Source: Sphingobacterium chungjuense (lineage in GTDB: Bacteria; Bacteroidota; Bacteroidia; Sphingobacteriales; Sphingobacteriaceae). Taken from it: a DNA stretch of 64,000 nt. Below, in pieces: positions 10,262 through 19,570 of this stretch. The notes beneath the pieces were generated by a model. It had not been told where the DNA came from, made no database searches, and was given only the letters and a program-made list of their open reading frames with translations. The translations under genes were made by a program, and so were the position numbers. The DNA lies in NCBI RefSeq assembly GCF_011316935.1, contig NZ_WLYS01000008.1, forward strand, positions 62,001-126,000. The letters run 5' to 3'. Position 1 is the stretch's first letter. Every line of letters starts with the position of its first letter.

Positions 10262-10639
10262 CTAATAATTACTAGTGATCTTCTTTTTATGGTTTGCTCC
10301 CCACTCCGATAATGCAGTAATTATATTTTTAAGAGATAGGCTGTACTCCGTAGCCTGATATGCTATTAATACGGGTATCTCATCTGCAAATACTGTTCGT
10401 TTGATCAAATGATTCTCTTCCAATTTTTTTAGTTCGTTGGATAACACTTTAGCGGAAGTACCTGTCAACGTTCGTTGTAGATCATTGAAGCGGGTGTGCC
10501 CGCCCAAAATGGCTATCATGACCCGGATGGTCCACCTTCCACCAAGAACGTAAATCGCATCCTCCGTAGCAGACAGACGATTTGTACATTCAGGTGCAGA
10601 AAAAGTTAATTTATCAGTTGCCATGTTGAATATAATCAT
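10262..10639 (-). CDS. HxlR-family winged-helix transcriptional regulator
   Basis: The 125-residue protein is of usual size for HxlR/MarR-like regulators. The family cysteine near the N-terminus lies in 'APECTNRL', followed by 'YVLGGRWTIRVMIAILGG' and the recognition helix region 'LSNELKKLEENHLIKRTVF'. Members often sense electrophiles or oxidants through this cysteine and repress the divergent gene. It is transcribed away from the DoxX gene across a 100-bp spacer that carries an inverted repeat with TTTTGG arms. A second ATG at 10624 ('MATDKL') is an equally good start. Confidence 0.9.
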   Translation of the reverse strand: MIIFNMATDKLTFSAPECTNRLSATEDAIYVLGGRWTIRVMIAILGGHTRFNDLQRTLTGTSAKVLSNELKKLEENHLIKRTVFADEIPVLIAYQATEYSLSLKNIITALSEWGANHKKKITSNY

Positions 10640-10649
10640 GAGGACTTAC

Positions 10650-10690
10650 CCAAAAGTAACTACTTACCTTTTGGATACTACTATCTTTTG
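10650..10690. promoter_or_regulatory. Putative HxlR operator between divergent HxlR and DoxX genes
   Basis: CCAAAAGTAA (10650-10659) and TTACCTTTTGG (10664-10674) form an inverted repeat that is perfect but for one extra base. A further copy CTACTATCTTTTGG (10680-10691) repeats the right arm as a direct repeat. The site lies between the HxlR start and the DoxX promoter, as expected for an autoregulated HxlR operator. The link to HxlR is inferred from position. Confidence 0.5.
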
Positions 10691-10705
10691 GAAAGCTAAT
10701 ATACG

Positions 10706-10713
10706 TATTTTTG
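10706..10713 (+). promoter_or_regulatory. -7 promoter element of the DoxX gene
   Basis: TATTTTTG fits TAnnTTTG and lies 26 bp before the DoxX ATG. A TTTG at 10687-10690 could be the -33 element, although the 15-bp gap is short, and it overlaps the third TTTTGG arm of the putative operator. Confidence 0.45.
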
Positions 10714-10739
10714 CCATGTTAAATTTTAAAAATTAAAAA

Positions 10740-11126
10740 ATGAAAGCAACAAAAATTACGTATTACGTAACAACGGGAATTATTTCGGCTATGATGATTT
10801 TCATAGGTTTTGAAACGCTACTTAAGTCCGAAGTGAGAGATAGCATGGCACATTTAGGATTGCCCGCAGATTATTTTAGGATCGAACTGGGCGTAGCCAA
10901 ACTGATCGGCGCGATCATGATTTGGCTTCCTATACGGTTGTTAAAAGAGGCTGCCTACATTGGTTTCGCAATCATGTTCGCTTCAGCGTCTTTAGCTCAT
11001 TATGCCGTAGGCGACCCGGTTTTCCAGATTATGGCAGGATTAGCTTTTCTTACCTTCCTAACGATATCCTACATAACAAATAATAGACTTCATTCCCTAA
11101 ATACGATAAACCTTGCTAAGTCCTAA
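10740..11126 (+). CDS. DoxX-like family membrane protein
   Basis: The 128-residue protein is largely hydrophobic, with four predicted transmembrane helices (about residues 6-24, 45-66, 70-88 and 94-113). It matches DoxX-like proteins by the pattern 'HLGLPADYFRIELGVAKLIGA' near residues 38-58. Its biochemical role is unknown; such genes are often paired with HxlR or TetR regulators and respond to electrophile stress. It is divergent from the HxlR gene and should be its target. Confidence 0.88.
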   Translation: MKATKITYYVTTGIISAMMIFIGFETLLKSEVRDSMAHLGLPADYFRIELGVAKLIGAIMIWLPIRLLKEAAYIGFAIMFASASLAHYAVGDPVFQIMAGLAFLTFLTISYITNNRLHSLNTINLAKS

Positions 11127-11480
11127 GAAGCTTACTGCATCAACCACGACAATAGCTTCGTCATGTATGTCAAATTGTGTTAAAAAACGCTGTATGGTAG
11201 GATCTTACCTATATTCTATTAAAACGGATTACGAAAGAATTCTAGCGTTCCCTAAGTTTTTAATAACACTCACAAATGGTTTGTAAAGTAGGGTTATGGA
11301 ACTTGCGAATTTTTTTGGATCTGTATAAGCAACAGTGTCTCACAAACGCATAGATAAAATGTGTAACCATCTAAAAACGCTTGAAGTGGGGAACTTCAGG
11401 CGTTTTTATCTAACAAAAAAAATAACTGTGATTTTGTAGCTGAAAGTTTATTTGAATTTCGCAAACGATGAATAGTAGCT
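11127..11480. other. Non-coding stretch after DoxX
   Basis: This AT-rich region has no supported gene. Its only clear element is the hairpin at 11373-11407, described separately. Confidence 0.4.
11373..11407. terminator. Bidirectional terminator-like hairpin
   Basis: A 15-bp stem (11373-11387 with 11393-11407, one G-U pair) with loop GGGGA is flanked by A5 on the left and T5 on the right, so it could stop transcripts from either side. It is about 250 bp past the DoxX stop. Confidence 0.7.
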
Positions 11481-11708
11481 ATCAAAGTTTTTTCATAAGG
11501 AGATCGTCGGTGATACGAGCTGTCATCTTGATTATTTTTTCGACAACAAAATGAATACAGATTTCGGGCATTTCAACGTATTCGACATTGGTAAATTTTA
11601 TTGTGATAGCAAGCCCTAATGCGAAATGAGCTACAATCGTCGATTGTACTATAAGTTTGCAAAATGCTATGCTGTTTTCATGAGAACTTTGTACCTATAC
11701 TTTAAAAG

Positions 11709-11896
11709 ATAAATAACATAGATAATTGCAAAATAGCTTTAGTAACCAGCATTAGTCGTGGATGGGGCAAAGGCATGGCCATACAATTAGCCAAAAAAAG
11801 GAAGTAAGTCAGATGTTGGCTTCACGCACGGCATTAGGTAGAACCGGTTTGCCGATGATATTGGCGGTATGATTGCCTTCCTGTGTATTTTATAGA
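11709..11896 (+). pseudogene. Short-chain dehydrogenase/reductase (SDR) remnant
   Basis: Two ends of an SDR gene survive with nearly everything between them lost. Translation from 11733 reads 'IALVTSISRGWGKGMAIQLAK', as two shorter blocks 'IALVTSISRGWG' and 'KGMAIQLAK', which is the first beta strand and Rossmann glycine motif, then stops at a TAA near 11807. From about 11830 the bases encode 'TALGRTG' and, after a one-base shift, 'DDIGGMIAFLC', the typical SDR C-terminal segment. A normal SDR has about 250 residues, so about 200 codons have been deleted. The expected start codon position (11709) now reads ATA. It is clearly non-functional. Confidence 0.75.
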
Positions 11897-12334
11897 CTCT
11901 TACGCCGTAGAGTCATATACGTCTTATCCTCTTGGGTATCCTTACCTGTTTTGAAGCTTTAGCATACTATCCAATAATCAACAGCATTACAGATAATATC
12001 TGTAATTAATATATTTAAAACAATTTCATTTTCAATATGTTAACTATGTAAGGTTGTAATTTAAAACTCATCCCAGAAAAATAATCTTCGATCTAATAGA
12101 TAAAACAGCTAATAGCTGTGACAGACGAAACACCGTCTTCGATTCGGAAAGGATATTCACGTAGTATATAGCTTATAAGACTTATCTAATCAATAATTTA
12201 TAAGCTAAATTGACTCAAAATGACCCTCGAAATCCTTGGAAATAGTATGTGCACGCAACTTTTGACACCCTTATTCTACCAAAATATACCAAGCATTTTC
12301 AGTGATTATTAAATATAATTTAAAAAAGTAGATC
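11897..12334. other. Non-coding AT-rich stretch
   Basis: About 440 bases between the SDR remnant and a small Lys/Glu-rich ORF. I found no ORF, hairpin with T-run, or recognisable gene fragment. Confidence 0.35.
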
Positions 12335-12454
12335 ATGAGTAAAGAACAAAAAAAGGAGAAAAGCCCTAAGGAAAAGGAAAAATCTTCCTATCAGCAGGAC
12401 AAAGAAAAGCCCGCCAAAGATCAACAACTCCATCCCGTGAAAAAAAAGAAGTAG
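12335..12454 (+). CDS. Small Lys/Glu/Gln-rich hypothetical protein (39 aa)
   Basis: An ATG at 12335 opens a 39-codon frame ending in TAG. The product is almost wholly charged and polar ('MSKEQKKEKSPKEKEK' at the start, 'KKKK' at the end) with no hydrophobic core, so it would be disordered and very basic. The strong codon bias toward Lys and the clean start and stop favour a real small gene over chance, but length alone cannot prove it. No function is recognised; small basic proteins of this kind may bind nucleic acid. Confidence 0.45.
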   Translation: MSKEQKKEKSPKEKEKSSYQQDKEKPAKDQQLHPVKKKK

Positions 12455-12505
12455 TTCCATATTCATACTAAATTCCTCTATAAAAATAAAGAACTTAAAA
12501 TCGAG

Positions 12506-12688
12506 ATGGCAAAGATGAGAGCACTACAATATGCAACTTTAGCAATCAGAGTCGCTGCAGGATTCGCAATTTTATATTGGATTTTATCATTTTATGACTG
12601 GATTATAGCCGTCTTTCACGGTACAACGATCCCTACGCTATATCTCACTATTGAACCGTGTGTGCGCGATAGTGTATTAAACTGTTAA
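12506..12688 (+). CDS. Small hypothetical membrane protein (60 aa)
   Basis: The 60-residue product has one strongly hydrophobic segment (about residues 13-35, 'VAAGFAILYWILSFYDWII') preceded by positive residues, consistent with a single-pass inner-membrane protein. It lies 51 bp after the small Lys-rich ORF and is followed within 10 bp by a perfect hairpin. I do not recognise a family, and the gene-poor setting means it could be a remnant. Confidence 0.35.
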   Translation: MAKMRALQYATLAIRVAAGFAILYWILSFYDWIIAVFHGTTIPTLYLTIEPCVRDSVLNC

Positions 12689-12693
12689 TTTTC

Positions 12694-12719
12694 GTGAGAC
12701 TGCTTTTGAGCAGTCTCAC
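12694..12719. terminator. Perfect hairpin after small membrane protein ORF
   Basis: GTGAGACTGCT (12694-12704) pairs exactly with AGCAGTCTCAC (12709-12719) across a TTTG loop. The 3' T-run is poor (only TT before GCG), so it is a weak or atypical terminator. Confidence 0.5.
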
Positions 12720-12830
12720 TTGCGCGCAAAGCTACTAGGTTTGGAATAAAATACCAGATCTGTCTATTTACCCTCAAAGTTGCTCAGTTAGCTTTGCTGG
12801 CCCCTCACTCTATAAATAACTATCATAAAA

Positions 12831-13790
12831 ATGAAAAAAAATGGATATCCCAAATCTCTACAAGACAAACCTTCGGCAGAGATAGCGTTATCGGCAGTTG
12901 TCAGTATTGCTTACTTCATATTAGTACATCGCCTTCCTAATCAGTTTAAAAGGCTATTTAACGGGATCTATTCCGCAGACAATATTTATTTGATTCACAT
13001 CGATAAGAAAGCTAATAAAGCTTTGAATGATGATATTCTGATGTTCATATTGCCTTTTCCAAATGTTTATATTATGGAAAGTGAGAACGTAGTTTGGGGC
13101 GGATATAGTATGGTGCAAGCAGAGCTTGATGGAATTAAATATCTCTTAGACAAAAATTCAAAATGGGATTATTTTATTAATTTAAGCGGCCAAGATTACC
13201 CTTTGAAATCGCAAGAAATTATCCGTGAATTTCTGACAGAAAACAATGGTAAAAGTTACCTTAAAATCGCCGATCAGGCAGTAACACGCCCAGAAACGAT
13301 GAATCGTATTGAAAATCGTTTTGAGGAATTAGAAGATCGTATTTCAAATGTTTTTCTTAAGCGTAATTACATGAAGAATGTCATTCCATATATTGGAGGG
13401 CAGTGGATGATGTTGACCAGAACGTGTTGCGAATTCATTTCTACTAGCAGCGAAGTCAAAAAATTCGAGAGCTTTTATCGGAATACTTTGATAGCTGACG
13501 AGTCTTTTTTTCAAACAGTATTAATGAATACTTCGTTCAATGGTATCCTCATAGATGATGATAAAAGAGCTATAATATGGATACCTGATGGTGATATTAA
13601 ATTGCGACCCAAAACATTCACTAATGATGATTATGATTTTTTAAACCAGGGTGACAACTTATTCGCTAGAAAATTTGATGATAATGTAGATAATACTATA
13701 ATTGATCGCCTGAAATCTCATTTCAATGTAGTACTAAGCAAAGCAGAAAATCTAATACATTCCGAGGCGTTGTCGAGGTCAGTACAGTAG
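12831..13790 (+). CDS. GT14-type glycosyltransferase (core-2/I-branching family)
   Basis: The 319-residue protein resembles beta-1,6-N-acetylglucosaminyltransferase/xylosyltransferase family 14 enzymes. Signs are 'YLIHIDKK' near residue 60, 'WGGYSMVQAELDGIKYLL' around 96-113, 'YFINLSGQDYPLKS' around 120-133 and 'IADESFFQTVL' around 222-232. The acidic residue of the last block corresponds to the catalytic base of the family. It should transfer a sugar from a UDP-donor to a glycan. It is a lone gene: the nearest coding neighbours are a small ORF and the distant AraC gene, and no capsule or LPS genes accompany it. Its acceptor is unknown. Confidence 0.85.
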   Translation: MKKNGYPKSLQDKPSAEIALSAVVSIAYFILVHRLPNQFKRLFNGIYSADNIYLIHIDKKANKALNDDILMFILPFPNVYIMESENVVWGGYSMVQAELDGIKYLLDKNSKWDYFINLSGQDYPLKSQEIIREFLTENNGKSYLKIADQAVTRPETMNRIENRFEELEDRISNVFLKRNYMKNVIPYIGGQWMMLTRTCCEFISTSSEVKKFESFYRNTLIADESFFQTVLMNTSFNGILIDDDKRAIIWIPDGDIKLRPKTFTNDDYDFLNQGDNLFARKFDDNVDNTIIDRLKSHFNVVLSKAENLIHSEALSRSVQ

Positions 13791-14314
13791 CTTTGGCTAC
13801 AAAAGTCATCAACGTAGTATGATCTCAAAGCGGTTTTATTCGCAAGTTAATGCTCTTATCCGCGAATATGATGTACTCTTTTAGAAAGACTAAATGTATT
13901 CCGAGTGCTTTATTAGCATTGTTGAGAAGTAAGATTTTCAACTTTTCTTGATAGTTCACTGATCCTCCATGCTATTGTTTAATGAATGCCTTGAAAGCAT
14001 CCTTAGAATTTTTGATTGTCATTTGCTGGCTTGCTTTAATCAGAGGCTAGAAGGGTACGTGTATTTCTGATATGGTCATCTCGTTGGAGTTTTTATAAGT
14101 AAAAAACGCCTCGAAGCGTGCTGTTGAGTGGATTCAAGCAGTTTAGTGGATGAATAATATCCTTACTAATTTCTTCATCTATAAGTATAACAGCCTTAAG
14201 ATAATAAGGAGATATGTTGCAATATCAATTAGCTGTTTTTTAATGATGCAGGTGACCTTCTTCCATAAAACGAGCACTTCAGAATAATTAGAAACTTCGC
14301 AAGAAATTAAAAAA
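13791..14314. other. Intergenic region between GT14 and AraC genes
   Basis: About 520 AT-rich bases with frequent stops in all frames. I find no gene fragment that I can name, and no convincing terminator for either flanking convergent gene. Confidence 0.35.
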
Positions 14315-15217
14315 CTAGTTTAGGTTGAAGGTTCTGTATTCATTAGGAGTAGAACCAACGCGTTTTTTAAATAACCGACTAAAATGCTGTGGATACTTAA
14401 ACCCTAACTCAAAGGCGATTTCATTAATGGTTTTATCTGAGTCAAAAATTTTCTCTTTGGCAATGTCAATAAGCTTATTTTGGATATAATCTTGTGCTGT
14501 TTTACCGGTTTCTTTTTTGATTAGATCACCAAAATAGTTAGCTGAAAGGTTAAATTTATCTGCAAAATATGCAACAGACGGAATGCCATATTCCTGAGGC
14601 TGCTCAGATCCAAAATATCCATTCAGATGTTCTTCAAACTTCTCCAAGACTCCTTTGTTTACGTTCTCTCTGGTTATAAATTGACGGTCGTAAAAACGAT
14701 CACAATAATTAAGAAAGAGCTCAATATTAGAAGATATTAATTTTCTACTGTGCTTGTCCAAAGCCTGCTGAAGCTCATATTCGATCTTAGAAAAACAGTC
14801 AAAAACAATTCTTCGTTCTCTTTCAGATAAATGTAAAGCTTCGTTGGTTTTATAATTAAAGAAACTGTAAGTATCTAGGATCTTTGCCAAAGGCGTGCCC
14901 TTTATCAGATCCGGATGGAACACCAAACCATGGCCCATGGGTTGATAAAGGTCTTCTTTATTTGCAACATCTATAACCTGTCCTGGTGAAATAAAAACTA
15001 GTGTTCCAGAGTCATAATCATAATAATTACAGCCATATTTAAGGTCACCACAATAAATTTCCTTTAGAAAAATACAATAAAGTCCAAAAGTCATCCGTGA
15101 GCCGGTTCTTTGATGGGCTTTCGAAAAATCAACAATACTCACCAATGGGTGCAGTGTCTGATGATTATTAAACGCATTGTATTGTGCTACCGTATCGAAT
15201 GTATAGGTCTGTGCCAT
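14315..15217 (-). CDS. AraC-family transcriptional regulator
   Basis: The 300-residue protein has an N-terminal cupin-like sensing domain (about residues 20-170, including 'GTLVFISPGQVIDV') and a C-terminal double helix-turn-helix (about 200-298). The second HTH shows the family signature 'TINEIAFELGFKYPQHFSRLFKKRVGSTP' in pieces 'TINEIAFELGFKYPQHF' and 'SRLFKKRVGSTPNEYR'. It is divergent from the redox/hydrolase cluster, whose two putative promoters carry the same 17-bp sequence, so it probably activates them on binding a small molecule. The inducer is unknown. Confidence 0.93.
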   Translation of the reverse strand: MAQTYTFDTVAQYNAFNNHQTLHPLVSIVDFSKAHQRTGSRMTFGLYCIFLKEIYCGDLKYGCNYYDYDSGTLVFISPGQVIDVANKEDLYQPMGHGLVFHPDLIKGTPLAKILDTYSFFNYKTNEALHLSERERRIVFDCFSKIEYELQQALDKHSRKLISSNIELFLNYCDRFYDRQFITRENVNKGVLEKFEEHLNGYFGSEQPQEYGIPSVAYFADKFNLSANYFGDLIKKETGKTAQDYIQNKLIDIAKEKIFDSDKTINEIAFELGFKYPQHFSRLFKKRVGSTPNEYRTFNLN

Positions 15218-15304
15218 AATCTAACTTCTCTGTCATACAAAACTAGACATAAATCATTTATAATTTTTAGAGAGGTATTCCTATCTGTAATAATGGTAGG
15301 ACAT

Positions 15305-15349
15305 TCCGTAATCTGTATCCGAATAGCTGTTTCTCAAATCCGAACTTTG
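15305..15349 (+). promoter_or_regulatory. Putative AraC operator and promoter, AKR operon
   Basis: TCCGTAATCTGTATCCG (15305-15321) is an exact 17-bp copy of a sequence upstream of the flavodoxin gene. It contains a tandem ATCCG-type repeat, and another AATCCGAAC follows at 15337. A -7-like GAACTTTG lies at 15342-15349, 20 bp downstream. The spacing is nearly the same at the second copy (21 bp). Binding by the neighbouring AraC protein is inferred. Confidence 0.6.
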
Positions 15350-15375
15350 TCTAAGTAGTACTGTTCTATAGTTAA

Positions 15376-16654
<1,279 letters not shown>

Positions 16655-16664
16655 ACTTATCATC

Positions 16665-17747
16665 ATGAAAAATATTTCGCGATATCTTCTTGCATTTAGC
16701 ATTCTTGTATGTACTTCGACATTGCTGTACGCACAGGAACAATTTAAACCTATCCGTATTTCACAACAGGGCAGTTTTGCAGTAGGGGGCATAATAAAAT
16801 CCGAAGCAGGTATTTTTGATGTACAAGATGCCTTGAATCCTCAGGGACAAACTTTCCATGGAGACCATGCCTACGTATTTTACCAAATACCGGCTAGTTC
16901 TCGAAAGCTACCTTTAGTTTTCTTACATGGTGCTGGACAGTCAAAAAAAACGTGGGAAACAACGCCTGATGGCAGAGAAGGGTTCCAGACAATTTTTCTC
17001 CGTAAAAAGTACCCAATCTACTTGCTTGATCAGCCCCGCCGAGGTGCCGCCGGCAGAAGCACAGTTGAATCGACGATAAAACCTGTAGCCGATGAGCAGT
17101 TCTGGTTTACCCAGTTTCGCATAGGAAACTATCCCGACTACTTCCCCGGTGTACAGTTTCCTAAAGACGAAGCATCTATGGAACAGTTTTACAGGCAGAT
17201 GACTCCTAATACGGGAGACTTTGACCCCGATGTTGTCACCTCGGCAGTATCCAGCTTATTTGACAAAATCGGACACGGAGTTTTGGTCACCCATTCACAG
17301 GGGGGCGGACCGGGTTGGCTGGCCGCAATCAGGAATGACAAGATCAAAGCTGTGGTGTCATACGAACCTTATAGTGGATTTCTATTTCCGTCGGAAGAAT
17401 TGCCTGAGGCTATTCCATCATCTGGACTTTTTGGCGCACTGAAAGGTACAGCGATTCCACTATCTGAATTTATAAAACTCACCCGTATTCCAATTATCAT
17501 TTATTACGGAGATAATATTGCTAAGGAGTCTACCGAGGTCTGGAATCAGGATCACTGGCGCTCTGGACTAGAAATGGCAAAACTATGGGCACAGACAGTC
17601 AATAAACACGGGGGAGATGTGACGATTGTACATCTACCTGAAAAAGGAATCATGGGCAATACACATTTTCCATTTGCAGATCTCAATAACAGGCAAATAG
17701 CGGAAGAATTGATGACTTGGCTAAAGCAGAAAAAATTGGATAGGTAA
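16665..17747 (+). CDS. Exported alpha/beta hydrolase
   Basis: Counted from ATG 16665, the protein has 360 residues and a Sec signal ('MKNISRYLLAFSILVC' ending 'LYAQ'). The alpha/beta hydrolase fold is shown by the oxyanion segment 'LVFLHGAGQSKKTW' and nucleophile Ser211 in 'VTHSQGGG'. A late 'GNTHFPFADLN' holds the probable catalytic His. It would act as an esterase or lactonase in the periplasm; the substrate is unknown. An upstream in-frame ATG at 16626 overlaps the AKR gene and would bury the signal peptide, so I prefer 16665. A decayed relative of this gene lies at 21341. Confidence 0.9.
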   Translation: MKNISRYLLAFSILVCTSTLLYAQEQFKPIRISQQGSFAVGGIIKSEAGIFDVQDALNPQGQTFHGDHAYVFYQIPASSRKLPLVFLHGAGQSKKTWETTPDGREGFQTIFLRKKYPIYLLDQPRRGAAGRSTVESTIKPVADEQFWFTQFRIGNYPDYFPGVQFPKDEASMEQFYRQMTPNTGDFDPDVVTSAVSSLFDKIGHGVLVTHSQGGGPGWLAAIRNDKIKAVVSYEPYSGFLFPSEELPEAIPSSGLFGALKGTAIPLSEFIKLTRIPIIIYYGDNIAKESTEVWNQDHWRSGLEMAKLWAQTVNKHGGDVTIVHLPEKGIMGNTHFPFADLNNRQIAEELMTWLKQKKLDR

Positions 17748-17761
17748 TATTGGTAGCAATA

Positions 17762-17807
17762 TCCGTAATCTGTATCCGCATCAATTGCTATATGATAGAG
17801 ACCTTTG
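17762..17807 (+). promoter_or_regulatory. Putative AraC operator and promoter, flavodoxin operon
   Basis: TCCGTAATCTGTATCCG (17762-17778) repeats the sequence at 15305. GACCTTTG at 17800-17807 is a -7-like element of the same GAnnTTTG form, 21 bp beyond the repeat, and lies 19 bp before the flavodoxin ATG. This makes a second internal promoter of the cluster likely. Confidence 0.6.
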
Positions 17808-17826
17808 TATAGATAAGAGATGTAAG

Positions 17827-18474
17827 ATGAAAAATAAGCTATTATACGGTTTTGTTTTAATGATATGCCATTTCGAATTCTCGTGCACTAGGGCTCAATC
17901 CGTGGCAATAAACCATGATAGACCGGCAATAGAATCCAAGCAGGGATGGGAAGATAAAAATGTATTGGTCGTCTACCTAACTAGAACCAAGAACACGAAG
18001 GTGTTAGCGGAACTGATCCATGTACAAGTCGGTGGGGATTTAATTGCCCTTGAACTGGAAACACCTTATCCAGATCACTACCAAACTACGGTAGATCAGG
18101 TTGCCCAAGAAAATAGCGCCGGGTATCTGCCGCCACTCAAAACAAAAATTGATAACATGGAAAGGTATGACGCTGTATTTATCGGTTTTCCAACTTGGGG
18201 CATGCAACTGCCCCCACCTATAAAGAGTTTTTTAAAGGATAATGAGCTAGGTGGCAAAACAGTTATACCTTTTAATACAAATGCAGGATATGGAATAGGT
18301 AGCAGTTTTAAAGAAGTTGCACAGGCATGTTCTGGTTGTAAGATGCTCGAAGGATATAGCACTCAGGGCGGCAAAGAACGAGAGGATATTCTACTGGTGA
18401 TGGAAGGCCAAAAAAAACAGCAAGTAGAAAAGGAAGTGCAGGATTGGCTGTTGAAAATCAATTCTGTAAAATAG
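17827..18474 (+). CDS. Exported flavodoxin
   Basis: From ATG 17827 the protein has 215 residues with an N-terminal export signal that ends near a cysteine ('FEFSC', residue 20), so it may be a lipoprotein. The flavodoxin fold follows: FMN phosphate loop 'YLTRTKNTK', isoalloxazine loop 'GFPTWGMQLPPPI' and 'NTNAGYGIGSS'. It is of the Flavodoxin_4 type common near AKR and cupin genes. It would carry electrons or hold FMN outside the cytoplasm, which is unusual for flavodoxins. The first in-frame codon upstream is only a TTG (17785), inside the promoter region, so I reject it as start. Confidence 0.88.
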   Translation: MKNKLLYGFVLMICHFEFSCTRAQSVAINHDRPAIESKQGWEDKNVLVVYLTRTKNTKVLAELIHVQVGGDLIALELETPYPDHYQTTVDQVAQENSAGYLPPLKTKIDNMERYDAVFIGFPTWGMQLPPPIKSFLKDNELGGKTVIPFNTNAGYGIGSSFKEVAQACSGCKMLEGYSTQGGKEREDILLVMEGQKKQQVEKEVQDWLLKINSVK

Positions 18475-18498
18475 AATACACACACAAATAAAATATAA

Positions 18499-19545
18499 AT
18501 GGAAAAGTTTAAATATATCATTGTAGCTATGTTTATGACGGCGGGCATCGTAAGCTCAGCACAGAACAAATCAAAGAGCCCATTTGGTCTTGTTTATGAA
18601 GATGCACTAACTAAAAACGAGCACGGAAAAGTCAATATACACCCCACAACCTACAAACTTAACGGGATAGAGGTCTCTGCAAACGTGTATACTCCGGCAA
18701 ACTATGATCCCTCTAAAAAATATCCAGCTATTGTTGTAGCTCATCCAAATGGAGGAATTAAGGAACAAACTGCAGGTCTCTACGCACAGCGATTGGCAGA
18801 AGCAGGATACATCACCATGGCAGCTGACGCTTCATACCAAGGTGCAAGCGGTGGCCAGCCAAGACATACTGACAAACCTCAATACCGAACGGAAGACATC
18901 CACGGGATGGCAGATTTTATTGCCGGATTTGATGGTGTAGACGCAAATCAAATTGGTGCGCTAGGAATTTGCGGTGGCGGAGGTTATACGTTGAAAGCTG
19001 CACAGTCTGACAAACGTCTAAAAGCTATTGCAACCCTGAGCATGTTCAATTCTGGTGAGGTAAGACGCAACGGGTTCCAGAATAGCCAATTGAATACAAT
19101 CCAAAATCGCTTGGAACAAGCTTCGCAAGCAAGGGCTCAAGAAGCTGCTGGCGAAGAAATTAAGTATTCTGGAGTAGCAAGTATTACAGATGAGGAAATA
19201 GCTAATACGCCTACTGATCTTTACCGCGAAGGTTATCAGTACTACTATCGCACACACGCGCACCCAAACTCCACATTTTTATACACCACAAGCAGCCTGA
19301 TGGATCTGATGACCTGGGATGCAACTGCTGGTATCGAAATGATCAATCAACCGTTACTAATGATAGTGGGCAGTAAATCTGACACCAAATACATGACAGA
19401 TGAAGCATTTCCTAAAGCAATTAATGCAAGAAATAAAGAACTTTTTCTACTTGATGGAGCGACACATATCCAAACATATTGGAAAGATGAATATGTTTCT
19501 CAAACAGTAAATAAACTAATGGATTTTTACAGCAAAAATCTTTAA
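18499..19545 (+). CDS. Exported alpha/beta hydrolase with Cys nucleophile (dienelactone hydrolase-like)
   Basis: The 348-residue protein carries a Sec signal ('MFMTAGIVSSAQ'). The hydrolase core has 'AIVVAHPNGGIKEQT' (oxyanion region) and the nucleophile elbow 'GALGICGGGGYTL', in which Cys158 replaces the usual Ser as in dienelactone hydrolases. Later 'LLMIVGSKSDTKYM' gives the acid and 'DGATHIQTYW' the His. It probably opens lactones or esters. It lies 24 bp after the flavodoxin gene and 25 bp before the NTF2-like gene, so it belongs to the same operon. Confidence 0.9.
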   Translation: MEKFKYIIVAMFMTAGIVSSAQNKSKSPFGLVYEDALTKNEHGKVNIHPTTYKLNGIEVSANVYTPANYDPSKKYPAIVVAHPNGGIKEQTAGLYAQRLAEAGYITMAADASYQGASGGQPRHTDKPQYRTEDIHGMADFIAGFDGVDANQIGALGICGGGGYTLKAAQSDKRLKAIATLSMFNSGEVRRNGFQNSQLNTIQNRLEQASQARAQEAAGEEIKYSGVASITDEEIANTPTDLYREGYQYYYRTHAHPNSTFLYTTSSLMDLMTWDATAGIEMINQPLLMIVGSKSDTKYMTDEAFPKAINARNKELFLLDGATHIQTYWKDEYVSQTVNKLMDFYSKNL

Positions 19546-19570
19546 GAATATATTTTAAATCAATCATGTC

